In this document: one piece after another, positions 48,807 through 61,355 of the stretch
Layout: every line of letters begins with the position of its first letter
Position numbering within the stretch: position 1 is the stretch's first letter
Assembly (NCBI GenBank): GCA_017591395.1
Contig: WEDG01003391.1
Span: 62,001 to 126,000, forward strand
Source of the DNA: Schistocephalus solidus
Lineage: Eukaryota > Platyhelminthes > Cestoda > Diphyllobothriidea > Diphyllobothriidae
DNA length: 64,000 bases
Reading direction: 5' to 3'
Made by a program: the position numbers and the translations under genes
Notes under the pieces: generated by a model
The model's database searches: none
Told to the model about the DNA's origin: nothing
The model's input: only the letters and a program-made list of their open reading frames with translations

Positions 48807-51800
48807 CTGAAAGAGAAATCGAGCATTTTTCCGTGGTGGCTATGCATTCAAGAATGGCTGAAAGAATTCAAAATAGGGATAAAAATTCCTCACCGGGCTC
48901 AACTGCTCGCACCTTGTCCACGCGAACAGAAGTTCTGTAACATAACTAGCCAGTAGAAGGCCTCACAATTCTCTGAACAGGTATGGAAATCCGGATTGGC
49001 GTGTATAGAAGACATCTTTATACTTTTATAATAAGCCTAAAGAATAAAAGTCTATGGGAGACTAGATATTGGTCCAACCAGCGTATAATATATTCTCCTC
49101 ACTTTGTCTATCACCTATAATATACATCATACGCTCCTATAAATGTAAAAATGTTCACTTATTACGTAAATTTTAGAAAATTACAATTTCTTTAAAAATC
49201 TTCTAAAGGAAAAGGGACGGTTTAGCTTGGCTGATGCTTTATAAGCAACTTTTTATTTACTTTCCGCAAACTGTATTCCTATAATCCTTCGTATTTCTAT
49301 AAAGAACACTTTAACATTCAAATAATGTGGATCGTGCTGTATGTTTGAAAATTTACACAAATAACGCGAAGTTATTAGACTACTGAAATGACGGTGCCAG
49401 TCTCTATGAAAGTCCAAAAATTACAAATATTTTGTAAGCAAATGCCATACTTTCTTTAAAAAAACGCAGGTTTCTACTAAACGGGAAGAAAGGTAGAATC
49501 TTTAAGCAAGTATTATTGGAAATATGACCGAATTAATGCCAGATAAGAACAATTAAAAATGCTAACGGTGCTAAACTATCAGTTTTTCAGCTAGTGCAAT
49601 TGGCGCAGGCGGCCAAAAACGGCCCACTCAATTTACTACGGTATTACATTACATAGGCATCAATATTGTGACCCTAAGAAAGTAATATTATCCAATTCGG
49701 ATATGTTGATTTCTACTGTATGCAGTAAAATCGAAGGGATTACTCCTCGGTAACAGCATACTCTCGAGTTGCTCATTAGTCAAAAACAGCAAAACGAAGC
49801 AGTTACTGTGCCCGCTAACAAAGCTTAACCGTTTAAACTTTCCACTCCATGAACAGGAAGTGTTTATGTTTTTGCAGTATCCTGATCAGAATAGCAGTCT
49901 ACCAAAGGCCTGAAAGTTATCACTACACCGAATGAGCCACTCGTACGGTAACTGTGAAGAGATAACTTCAGACCTCTCCAAAATGCTTCTTTGGACTCAT
50001 GGAACAACCACTGGAGTACGGAATTTCAGTCTTTGTCTTTCTGATTTCGAAATATCCAATGCTACTCAGTAGGACAACCCATAACCAAGCATGTTACTTA
50101 CTATCAAAGAGGGAACTTTGACACCGATCAATCTGAGGTGCATATTGACATGGAACACTATTTGAAACGGCTTATCGCATGGGGGATGCTGCAGGTTGAT
50201 GTAATGCCCTTTCCCCGTTTGCCTGCATTACTTTCGGAAAAACTAAGCTCGCCTTAGTGCTTTTCACACCGCGCCAGGGGTTTCCACATAGTCTGGCGTC
50301 CGGTCTTCTTGATGTTATCTTGACAACGGGCCCAGGTGGGTGGTGGAAGAGAGAGCGTGATAAATGCTGCGCAAGTTTATTATCATTTTAAATTAAGTCA
50401 CGCGCAAGCCACCGTAGCCACGTCCACATTGTTGTGAAGAATACGGTACAAATCTTCGGCAAAGAAGGTGAAACTGTCAGATTACCAACTTTCGTACGAA
50501 TCAAACCCTAGCACCTTGGATGATACGAGGATATTTCCCTTCTCGCGTTCAGTTTGTAAGAATTTGCTTTTAACTTTGCGGGACGAGTGAGTTCCGTTTC
50601 CGATCGTTGAGCGTTTTTCAACGAAGATGAGTATATCTGGACCTCATAGGTCCATTATTCGTTGTAGAATCTTAAACGCCATCGACGTTTTCACTTGCAA
50701 TAAAGATATCTGAATAATATGTAAAACGTTTTTCCCTAGAGGAAGTTCATGTTTTGTTTTCCTGAAATGGATGTGAACAGGGTACGTGGGGGGGTAAGCA
50801 TTTAGAATCTAATAACGCCACACAGTTCGCCACCTCGTGCTCGACCACGAATAGGCATTACGCAGTTATCCAAGTAGCGATCCAAAAAGAAACCAGCCTG
50901 GAATGCCCAGACAGGATAGGAACGTAAACGGCAGGAAAGAGTTGCTCGGACAGTCAGGTATGCCTGGTGTAACGGGGCTGGGGTTAGCATCATTATTTTT
51001 GGTTTGTTTCGCTAACTTTGCCTTGATCAAATTCATAAGTATTTTAATTTCTTGATGTTATTTTCCACCGTAATTTAAAATAAATTGTGATTTTTACATG
51101 GCTAGTTGTATGGTTCAAATTGGGCCAACAATAATGCGTGAATACTAGGCACGGAGAACATCCGTGGCTACAAGCATCTTGAAATGAAAGACATTCGCCT
51201 TCAGGTGATAAATTTAAGATGAAAGTGGACGCCTATACCATGGGAATCATGAAGTTAAGCTATATGCACCTCTTCCAGAAACGGTTATTCGGCGCAGAAA
51301 ATTGACGCCGTTTAAGGAGTGATCGTTGCACTGCGTACACTAATTCAGGTTCGTGGGTATAACGCTAAATACAAATCATCACCATACCCTGTATTATTTA
51401 TCATAATTTATTTTAACTGGTACCATGGTACGAATCCCATCTCGACTGGTATACGATAATTGGGAACACATAGGACTTCTGTTCATATGGTATGCGTTAC
51501 TCGATAGCAAACTCGTGGTCCAATTTACGCGCAATGTCGTGCTGGTTTTTCGTGCATTCCTTCATATACTTTTCAATTTCTATGCATTTATTCCCACTTC
51601 CCAGAAAAAATGTATAAAATGCTTCTGTTGTCGTTTCTTCACAAATTAATATTCAAGAAATTTAGGGACCTCCGAATGGGTCTGCGTTTGTTGAAAAGTG
51701 AAAAATGTAACAGAATTCTAATTTTAATATTGATGATTAGTAGGACGTCTCTGCCTGGGATCATGAAGAGAAATGCAAAATTACTTCCCTGGTCAATGCT

Positions 51801-53454
51801 ATTTAGATCAGGTCAAAAAGCCCTGTTTTTAAAAATTTACATAAACTGCTTAGTCTTCTGACCCTACAGCATTTCCCTTTCGATCACTTTGCTTGAAGAA
51901 CGCATACTTGTTTTTGAAATGTACATAGGAAGTGAGTGCTTACACAAACTTGCTAAAAACTATGCTTTTATTTATAAGAGCACTGGCATTATGTGACAAA
52001 ACGCATATTACTTAAGTAGGGGGTTCATACGAGCTGCAGCTGGCGCCGGGACTGTCCATCGAAAAAGCGTATGCTATCTCTTATTTGGTAAATTGGGACT
52101 GTGTGTTTTGTTAATAATCTCGAAAGGCAACTAGGCAACAAAGCACAAACTGAGTCCTAAGGAGCAAATATACCGCGCATAAAGCTAAAACTACTGGAAA
52201 ACTCTAATGAAGGTTCAGGTTAGCAAAGTTGAAAGTTAAGGGGTGATCATTTGAGTGCCGAGTCCGGTGGCCTCGCAAATTCCACTTAGCCCACATACCC
52301 TAGTAACCAGAGTATATCGAGGCGATATTGCGAATAGCGAATTTTCGCCATTAGAGCCATCTACATGTTATTGGTTCACTTCCTGACGTAATCTGGCTGC
52401 TGATTGGTTTGTAGGCTTGAGTTACGTAGACACTTCCCGCGCACGTCAATGCACGCCATTATCTCGCGGCGTGTGCGTGCGACGAGTGACGGGACAAACC
52501 TCTCTCCCTCTCTCCGTTACTAGTAGTGGATTAAGGGTGGGCGCCGGTATTAACCCAAGTAAAGGAATCGCCCGTAAGGCCAGCTGTCATCGTTTTTGAG
52601 TATGTCGAAAATTCGATATCGCCTCGATATACATCCGCCGGACAAAATTGCCATAGACTAGATATATCTATAGCAAAAAAGCGACATCGCCCCACTATCA
52701 CCTTGATATACGCTTGCTTCTAGGGCAGCAAAGGAAGAAGCGAGACGTCACATGCGACACGCTGGAGTATGTCCTCTTAGGGCGACATTTTTTAAATTTT
52801 TTCAAGACTGTCAGTTCGCGCTCTACCACATAAAGCATTTAAGAAGATACTTAGTTTAGTACATGACTATCAGCAGACCTAATGTACGCTTTGCCAGCCC
52901 TTCGGCGAGACAGGTAAAACACCAATTTGGGCCTGGAGGAACACATTTTGTCACCGCATCAGCTTCGCTAGTCACGCCGAGGATTATCTCACAACAGTGT
53001 CAGATTAATTATGAAAACCTTCCAAAAACACCTATTAAGGATATCTTAACCCAACTGTCAACGCGTTCGCAATCTTATCAACTATCGTGTGAAAAATGTG
53101 TCGAATATTTGTCTTAAGTGTAATTAATTGCGCAAAACATAACAACGACACTGGCGGATGAGACTACCAAGCCATCATCCGCCCAGCTACGAACACCGGC
53201 ATTGGCTGGACAATCGATTAACTAGTCAGGTGTTACCGTTCGCAATGACTACTCCGCGATCGATAATTCAAGTTTGACGTTCCAACTGCCTAGCTTAAAG
53301 TGGCTTATCGAACGCGTCCTCACCATGCTTATAATTACATGTGTGAGGATTTGTGTACAAGGCCAGGTCCCACGGTAAGGACAGGGAAATTTTCATCCTC
53401 TCAGGCACTACGTAAAGGCACTTTTTATACAAATTAAGTGTTATTTTGCATTAC
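48807..53454 (-). other. iGluR-like intron (phase 0)
   Basis: About 4.6 kb, AT-rich. It holds a small inverted-repeat element at 52313-52631. No further exon is required here, because the S1 sequence joins directly across it (LLNFLKTG then QADIAIG). Confidence 0.7.
52313..52631. mobile_element. MITE-like element with 16-bp perfect terminal inverted repeats
   Basis: The left end tatatcgaggcgatat (52313-52328) is the exact reverse complement of the right end (52616-52631). Imperfect pairing continues inward (cgaattttcgccat against cgaattttcgacat). The interior of about 290 bases has no ORF but is GC-rich with two attggtt boxes and tgacgtaa. A TA target duplication, as in Tc1/mariner derivatives, would fit the ends. 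A degenerate third end-like sequence lies at about 52685-52715. Confidence 0.7.
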
Positions 53455-53646
53455 CCCAGTTTTAAGGAAATTCAGAAGGTCGGTAGCGGCTCCAGCGTAA
53501 AGCATCAATGTATACGATGCGTTGGACCTTTCCAGAATCTTCTTCATTATGTCCACCGAGAGACCTGTGAGACTTGAGAAATCGACTTTCGAGGATAGGT
53601 TGTTCACATGCAGTTTATTATTGTTCATCATGACGAAGGGTGTCGC
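53455..53646 (-). CDS. iGluR-like exon: S1 ligand-binding half
   Basis: Exactly 64 codons between the acceptor ccttttgtag|GCG (53647) and the donor ACTGGG|gtaatg (53455), both phase 0. It encodes ATPFVMMNNN, the counterpart of the family's EPYVM strand. This is followed by a variable loop, GLSVDIMKKILERSNASYTL (helix and next strand) and TDLLNFLKTG, which continues into ADIAIG of the next exon. The loop between these is about ten residues shorter than in AMPA receptors. Contains one N-glycosylation sequon (NAS). Confidence 0.88.
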
Positions 53647-54844
53647 CTACAAAAGGTAAAAATAACTTTTACCAAACCCATTACCATGAGACTCATACAG
53701 TTTTTTATATGAATCTACTTTTCTCGCACGCTCCGGCGAGGGCGCATACGTAATCGCGCCCAAGGACTTGAAAGTGGGAAGAACAGCTGCTCTTTTCATT
53801 TCAGAGAAATATACTAATAAGTATAGGTCAAGAACGACTTGGGCTATGTAATGAAAACGCACGCGTCAAAAATCTGGCTTTGTCCATAATTGGCATAATC
53901 GATAGTTGTGTGAATTAAACCATAGTAGATAACTCCTGATTCAGAAGCTGAACGTATTATGTTAAAAAAATTCTCGTTGATTCGCTGTCTTTTACATTAT
54001 TAAATGCGCTTAGTAATTTACTGCTGTGGTATCAGTAGTACTACCGATTTACTGAGCATTCAGAAGTTACGCTGCCAAATGAATGACCTCGTGTTTACCT
54101 TGCTGCACATGTACGAATATAAGTAGCAGCAGCTTTCAGACAATGCACACCACAAACCACGGCAACGGCTTTCCCGCAAGGGATGCTTTTGCGATAGGAG
54201 CAGGGTTAGGTTAGTGTGTAATATGTTCTAATTCAGTGCTAAACAACCAGCTCACAGGAAAAATGGGGTGGGCATGTAAACATCTTTTCATCAGCAAGGC
54301 TGTTCTGCCCTTTTTCGTCCTTTAAACTGTCCTACCCTTAGTGGCTTTCGCCCTCCTTCACCTTCCCTGTATTACACGCCTACCTATCTATTGGGTTTGT
54401 GAGAGTGTTGTACAAGCCTTTGTTGTGCTATTTTCAGTTTGATCTTCCGATCAAAAGCGTCAAAAATCGTTTAACACAAACGATAGTTGTTTTAAAACTA
54501 CCCCGACACTAGAGAGCGGCCATTACATACGGAATATTGGAGGGCAGTGATTGACCGTTTGAGGCGGACTGTCGTTTGCAAACTCCCTGCAATGGTTTTC
54601 TTAAAAGAATATTTTTTTGGAAATTTTTTCCTAAACTACGCAACCATGAGGCGAACATTTTGTTTTTTCAGTTTACGTTACTGTGCATAACAAAGGTTTC
54701 TGCACCGTCCAGGATCTTTGAATTACATTTTTCAAAAAAATTACTGAAATTTTAAAAAAATACATCTTCAGCTGCCGTGAACTCAAGATTAGAAAGTTTT
54801 GGGGAGGCACGGGAATAACCCAGAAGCTTAATACTAGTGTTGAC

Positions 54845-54985
54845 GTTATGGTTAAAGCCAGAGACAGTGTTAAGGTCAGGGTTACACTTACGATATTTTT
54901 AGGGTAAAGGTTAGGGTGAGGATTTCTTTAGAGCTGAAATTAAGTGACGGGTTAGGGTGAAAATGAAGGTTTGGATTGCGGTTAG
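54845..54985 (+). repeat. Degenerate telomere-like (TTAGGG) tract
   Basis: Clustered near-units: 'gttaaggtcagggtta', 'tttagggtaaaggttagggtga', 'gggttagggtga' and 'gcggttagtgtgg'. It lies in the receptor intron. Same type as 12995-13065 and 62225-62350. Confidence 0.6.
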
Positions 54986-55676
54986 TGTGGGTATTGGGGT
55001 CTGGACAGGGGAATATTTGCACTTTCTGGAATGCTGCGCAAGGCCACCTCGATTACAAGGGCTGTTCCTATTCCCTACCGAATCCTAAACTGTAATCCAC
55101 TGCTATGCTTTTTGTTCCAAGCGGTGAAGGAAGGCGAGTTCAGTGAGAATCCTCTTTATGCGGTCATTCTGAGTAACACGACAGAAACGCGCTGAATCTA
55201 ACCGTATTTATTGAACTCCTAACGGTTTTAGAACGCTCTGGACTTCGGCGAGTTGGGTGCGGATTGGCTGCGAAAATCGCAAAATCGCGATGTTCGACCG
55301 GTCATCGCGTTTTCTGGACGCTACTCTAAAGGCTGATTGGCCAGCTGATTTTACGCGCGCATTTCACAGACCACTTGACTTGGTTTGCTATTTTGCTCGC
55401 ATTTTCCTTCCGGTTTATGTCGCTCTTCCATTCTGTTCTGGTATGCATATCATAAAGTCTCATTAATTCTACTTTTCGAAAATGTCATTTTTGTAGAAGC
55501 ATGTGGGTGATCTCGGGTATGGAAGGAAGCGGATGTGGTCGGTAACATATTCAGGTATTCATTATTTTTTTCCAAAAAATGAGAAATGTGCGACTCAAAT
55601 GGACTGCACCATTTTAGTTGCAATGCGGACACGTTTTGGGCCAAATTAGTGAATGAGGTAATGTGCTAGGACTTAC

Positions 55677-55809
55677 AAGAGCTGCAACTATCCGTAGGGG
55701 CCTCGTCCTTAACATTGTCAAAACTTCTTGCGTTGTTCCGTTATAAGCGTATACGGGGGGAGACGGTGATGTTGGGAGTTTGCGCAGTTTCCACAACAAT
55801 CGAACCAAT
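55677..55809 (-). CDS. iGluR-like exon: end of amino-terminal domain and first S1 strand
   Basis: The acceptor, ttttcttccacttcag|A at 55810, has a strong pyrimidine tract. The donor is GCTCTT|gtaagt at 55677. The exon is 133 bases: one base completes a codon, then come 44 codons ending phase 0. It encodes a variable segment (VYAYNGTT) and RPLRIVAAL, the conserved strand that precedes the ligand-binding domain (family R.L.IVT..E.PFV). It joins in frame to ATPFVMM. An overlapping frame reads IGSIVVETAQT and stops early, so it was not chosen. Confidence 0.78.
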
Positions 55810-56775
55810 CTGAAGTGGAAGAAAAGGACTATCTGAATCTCTCGAACTTGGTTTGAACCCCCCTCCCCTTCCCGACAGAAAAACTGCTTTAGCCGCCCCA
55901 CCTCGTACATGCAGCCGAAATTCCAAAAACAACTGTTTTATTATACCGCTTTGTCGCCCGTAGAGGGAGCCCCGGATGAACTGGGCCCCTTGTACTTGTG
56001 AGGTACGAACGTAAGGTATTAGTAAACGGCGTGCGTCTGCTTGTATCCACTACCTGCATAGGCAATATAAGAAAACCTACCTCCCGTGAATTTCAAAGTA
56101 TAACAGATATTGATGCAATTAACTACGGAATTATTTACTATACCGACGGCAGTGCTAAAATTCCAGGCACGCGTGGTTCGCCAATCTTTTGCCGCTGTCA
56201 GACGCAGCTGCAAGGCCCGAACCGAGCATGAAAAGATCTGTTTCGAAGGATTTCCTCCAAGTTCGCGTACAACTTTCCTCGGAAATTAAACATTATGTTG
56301 ATGTACATTGTGAATCGACCACAGCCGGTTTGTTTGGCGTCATCAACCAGGCATAGACAACCTCAGAATGCATGCCCCAGGCATTTGCACGGTAAGGTCA
56401 AGCGCGATTACCAAATGGGATATTGAACTCAGACTTTGTCAGCTGAGCTTAGGAATGTGCGATCTCACATGGAGTATGATGTTTGCAGGGCTGTCCTGAC
56501 TGCTCTTTTTTATCGTAAAACTATGCGGCACTTTAGCGCATTTTTCCTTATGATAAATCTGACGCAACTGAAGCAAGCACGACGTACTAGGAGTTGTGGC
56601 TTAGAACTGGCGGGATAAGTCGCTCCTCTTGGGCTTATTTTGGGCTGAGTGAAGGACTGAGGGTCAGGCTGCAATGAATCTCCTCAATGGGATTTTCATA
56701 GCGCTGTCAGGCGAACGAGAACCGAAACACTCTTACAGGTTTTGTGGCACATTTAGAAAGGCTACTTAGTAGATT

Positions 56776-57170
56776 CACAAGGCCAAGAAAGATAAGGGAG
56801 ACTGGAATAACCATTTTTGGCTTATTAGCCGTCATCGGCAAGACATTCCCAACCCCGGGTGGGTCCCCAAATGAGGCTCGGAATCGCAACCTGTTGATCA
56901 GTAGTCCAACACTCTAACCATTGAGCCACGGGCACGTTGTCTTGCCGGTTTAGATCGGGAGCGTTCATCAACGAATCTTCGTATTCCCGATGCAAACTGG
57001 CAAGACAAAGAGCCCGTGGCTGAATGGTTAGAGGGCGTTGGACTTCTGATCAGCAGGTCGCGAGTTCGAGCCTCGGGTGCCGCAGCACCTGGGGTTGGGT
57101 ATCACTGACCAATCACGGCTAATAAACCAAAAATGGCTTTTCTAGTCTCCCTTGTCTTTGTCAGCATTGT
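56776..57170. mobile_element. Two family-1 SINEs in head-to-head inverted arrangement
   Basis: Minus copy 56776-56950 and plus copy 57009-57170, about 55 bases apart. The plus copy has an A box (cgtggctgaatggttag), a B box (gagttcgagcctc), a body 'ggggttgggtat' and a tail 'tctcccttgtctttgtc'. The pair could fold as a long hairpin. The tRNA-derived head is inferred from the two Pol III boxes. Confidence 0.8.
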
Positions 57171-59007
57171 TAATCAGCCTCTACTACTAGACGCTATGTG
57201 GGTGGGCTTTGGAATGAACCCCAATGCAGAATTGGACGAGTGAGTTCCGGTAACGCTCGGTGAGCGTTCATCAATGATAATAATTTAAACGGAAACGGGA
57301 CGGGAAAAATCCTGCATGCTGCAATTCAGGCTTTTGACTTACGTTCAATTCCTGTCAGTATTGTAAGGTCACTGGAGGAATATGCTACATGTTGGTCCTC
57401 ATTTCTAGAATTTAAACCAGACGATCATGTGTGTATACAGTTGTGCAGCCAACTTGACGTCATCGGTGCCTGGAATGGACTTCAGGGGGACTTTCTAATA
57501 GCGGACATGATAGAGGCCTCCAAACATAAACTGTACGTCTATTTCCTTTAAAGATACCGCTCAACCAGACACGCAAGCACTGTGACCCCAAAAGAAGGCT
57601 TTGTTCATATCCATATATAACGCTAAAACAGTGTGTGACCAATCTCATGAAAAGTATCAAAATTTTCGAATGATGGATAATCAGTTGCAAATCGGCCCCC
57701 ACTCGTGTACAAAACCCTTGAACGAATAATAATGAACAACCAGATACGAATTTAAAACTTAAAGAAAATAGTTAAATTAATATTATTTCGTTTAGAATTG
57801 TCAATATCATCATCCTTATCCTCGATCCTTCAGGGTACCAGTGCTCTAATCCCACTTTTACAAATAAGTTCAAACATGTATATGTTACTCATTTCTTTAT
57901 AGTAACATATTTATATTCCATTGTCTATTGTGTGCCGCTTTTAAGGGGGACTTGCGAGGCAAAGCCTGTTAGCCTTAAATCGATTGAAATATACTGAACT
58001 GTCTGCCGCACACGTTTTTCCCTCACCCGAATAGCTTTGGTGGCAAACATTGTCAGGTCAACTGGAGGTGGGCTGAGACGCAGTGACTGACAAGGCTAAA
58101 CAGTTTGTTTACGCATGCCACAAGTGACCTAGTCCTCACTACATCTACCAGGATTTTACAAATGCGGATAAACTCCACGCAACCTGGGAGTGTCATAAGG
58201 GTCCCATTCTCAAGGAACCATTGAGCCGAGCTCTCAGTCCTGAGACAACTGAGTTGGCCCCTCAGTTGGCTGCCTTACAGGCCACGACTCGGGAAAAATT
58301 CAGGCCCACGAGATTTATTATAGCGAGTAATGCACTGGGGTTGGCTTCCCTGGTGTCGCGACCTCCCTCCCGCTTCCCATACCAATCCGTTGCCCGAGCC
58401 TGTCAGCCTTCCGGTACTCGGGCAGTGGTTGACGCCGCATGAAGTCCAACCTATAGGCGTGCCATCAGACATTCAATGTGCGACAGTAGTTATGCGATGC
58501 GCGAACTCTGCGATAGGCAACCCCATTCACCGCAAAATCTCTACTTTCGGTAATTCTTCTAAAGTATTTTCTGAAAAAAAGCCGAATAATACAGATACAA
58601 ATTGAAAAAAAGGACAATGATGAAGAATACGACGACCATGACCACGTCCACGATGACGAAATTTCGCCGCCATTTTTTCTCCTCAATTTGCATGTAGCTT
58701 GTCCTATACGTACAAGAGTTGGCCCACTTTGCTCATTAAATACTACTATTTACCACTCGTGGTTTGTTTTAACAACAATAATTGGGTCATTTGCAAACGA
58801 CGCCAGCATTAGTTTGACGGAAAAAGCTGGTGCAAAATTTGTGACTCGTTCGCGGACGACCGTTTATGATGCCCCCAGTTGCACCTTTCGATCAGTATAT
58901 CGTTTGTTATCTTCCGGTTTTATCTCTTTTGCGCACTTATTTTCATCCACGGTGAGAAGAAGTCTTCTTGCTTAAAATTCTGAAACGATTCTTTCAAAAT
59001 AAAGCAT

Positions 59008-59042
<35 letters not shown>

Positions 59043-59224
59043 TACTGGAAAAATTACTGCAGTAAAGAGAGAAGTTGATGCAGCTGGTGTTCAAAATAAA
59101 TCTAAACTTCCGCCTTTCATACCGCCTGTTGCCGTTAGTGAACTAGTTGATTCTACAACCACCGCAAGCCCTGTTCCCCAGGAACGCGAAGATAATCAGA
59201 GGAAGTTGCGCATTTCGTAAAATA

Positions 59225-59480
59225 TTCGCTAGGTGGTGCCGGCAAAGTCAGAGGAGACTGAGGTGATCATTTATAACTTAGTAACTGTCGTCTAGGTTTA
59301 CAGGGCCTGTAATTCAAAGCCGACACCCTTGGTAAATGAGCGTTCATTCCAGCCACGGGTCCGTTGTCTTGTCGGTTGCGATCGGGCCTACGTTGGGATT
59401 AAGTTCCCCGATCAGGTTACCGGACATGCTCGTCCCGTTGCGCCTTGGGGTTCCGGCTAGTGCCACCCGCATGAAGTCGC
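59225..59480 (-). mobile_element. Family-1 SINE, diverged, with flanking repeat context
   Basis: The tail 'tcagaggagactgaggtga' and 'ggtccgttgtcttgtcggttgcgatcg' match the other family-1 copies. The flank 'ctcgtcccgttgcgccttggggttcc...gcatagcgac' is shared with 63700-63770 and 19690-19730. The mobilised unit may therefore be longer than the SINE. Confidence 0.55.
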
Positions 59481-61026
59481 ATAGCGACTAATAGCATATG
59501 ATGCAATGAAGTAATGGCAAAGAAAAGTGAGATTTTGTTGGACATTTCAGGCTTATTAGCCGTTGTCAGTTCGCCATATCCATTTTCACATTTGGATAAT
59601 CGTGTACAAGGATGCTCACGGGCCTTATCGGTAAATGCCCTCCTCATGGTAGGGAATATTCCTGATTACAACCGACAGGAAAACGGGCTCATTGCTCATT
59701 TTTTATTGTTAGACTATCGAACGTTCAAAGATTAACTAAAAATTTGACTGCAAATGTGAGGTCATTCATACCCGGGGTCGGGCAAGGCTGGCGAAGGGAC
59801 GGTTAGTAATCCAGAACTGTGGCCATCCCAGTCTCTTCTGCCTTTGTCGATACTGTTTCCTGCATCACCGCTGGTCACAATGCGACTACCTGTGGGTGAT
59901 CTAGATTGAATCCCACGGCACAAAGAGATATGCATTACAGCAACCTCCACTGGGGACGCTCTTCTCACGATTTCGAAAGTCGTCTAGCAGTGTGGCAGAC
60001 GATGAGTAGTAAAGAACTTAACCTGTGTTAAACTACCGATTCGACGCATGACTCGATATTTGCTCCCTCTAAAATCGTATGGTGAGGAGCGATAGAACGC
60101 TTGACGCTAATTTCGGCGGCCCGACACACCTAGGTACATGCTCACGCCGTGCCAGACACCTGCCTCCTCTCTCACCTCTGTCATTCACTTTCTCGTGATA
60201 CCGGGCCTAGACATGACAGTGCGGTGTATGCAGCGCAAGTCTACTACCACTGTTAACTAAATGACGCGCAAGTTGTCGTCCCTGCGCCTCCAAGCTGTGG
60301 ATCACATGGCGGACCTCGTCGAAAATGGCAGTCGAACTGTCGTGTGGTTCGTTCAGATTAGCTGTGGCGGCAGAAATCAGTTCTGCGCTTACGTATGCCT
60401 GCGCTGCTCCGAGGTTGCGGTAGATGGAATAGGCCGTGCTCCGTCGCGGCGTTTGAGGATCAACAAGATCGAAGCTCCCGGTAAGGTTTGGAGTTGGTTG
60501 TGTCTATAAAAAAGGAAAGCAAGAGAGAGAGAGAGAGACGGAATGGTGAAGGAACTGTTTCCTAGTCATAGCAGACGGTGCAGAAGAAGAAGAGTGTAGG
60601 ACAGGCAGAAAGGTATCCCATCGAAGGGGTCCAGGTCACCGAAGTTGTGCCTAAAGGCTACAGCGGGCGAGCCTGATGGCAGTGCGAAAAATCAGTTGTT
60701 GCTTAGTGCTGACTCACAGGGCGAGTCTACCTTCTGTTCATTAAGGACTTCTCTTTGTGCACAATTTAGTGCAGGCTGTAGTATTTCTCAGTCGCAGTAA
60801 ACTATATGCAAATTGCGAATATTCGCTCAACAAGGCAGCGTGCGCCCACCAGACGGAACCGAACCACTAAAATTTTCAGAGTCGGTTATTCCCAGGAAAT
60901 ATTCAATTTGGTTAAAGGTTGTTAGAGATTATTTTCAGTAAGCACACCGTGGTGGAGAGAAAAGAGTTTGGCGCGCCTTTATGTGTGGATGCAGTCTGCC
61001 ACACAGCCGCTACTAGTTGTAAATCC

Positions 61027-61082
61027 AGATTGACAATGCCGATAAAGACGAGGAAGACTGTGTTTGTCGGCATTGTCCATCT
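61027..61082. repeat. Short hairpin made of two SINE 3' ends
   Basis: agattgacaatgccgataaa (61027-61046) pairs with 61063-61082 (18 of 20 positions) around a 16-base loop. The arm sequence tttgtcggcattgt matches the family-1 SINE 3' end. Confidence 0.8.
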
Positions 61083-61227
61083 GACTTTACTACTACTGGC
61101 CGTTGTGCGGCTGCTGGTGCGGCTCAAGAGTAAACCCTGAAGTAGAGCAGGATAACTGAGTTCCCATAATGAGCGGTGAGCGTTCCTCAACTAACGTCAA
61201 TATTCCTGATCTATACCGGAAACAAAA

Positions 61228-61355
61228 GCAGCCCGTGGCTCAATTGACAGAGCGTTCGACTTCTGATCAGCAGGTCGCGGGGTCAAGCTTCGAGTGGAAA
61301 ACCATCTGTGGTTGGTTATGAATGGCTGATCCAGTTTTTCCTTTCTTTGTCGAAA
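61228..61355 (+). mobile_element. Family-1 tRNA-like SINE
   Basis: A box cgtggctcaattgacagagc, the segment 'gttcgacttctgatcagcagg' region, a degenerate B box (ggggtcaagcttc), 'ggttggttatg' and the tail 'cctttctttgtcg'. Diverged from the consensus of the other copies. Confidence 0.7.

Noticed and set aside
53647..53862. Possible extra receptor exon just upstream of the S1 exon
   Set aside because: The exons on either side already join in frame through a strand that is contiguous in the family (IVAAL then ATPFVM), so an insertion here is not expected.
56019..56213. Possible amino-terminal-domain exon on the minus strand
   Set aside because: It has usable splice-like ends, but the phase needed to join the next exon (two leftover bases) meets a stop codon, and no domain similarity was clear.
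57420..57560. Possible amino-terminal-domain exon containing a C5 run
   Set aside because: It would need a frameshift and lacks a convincing donor and family motif; left unannotated.
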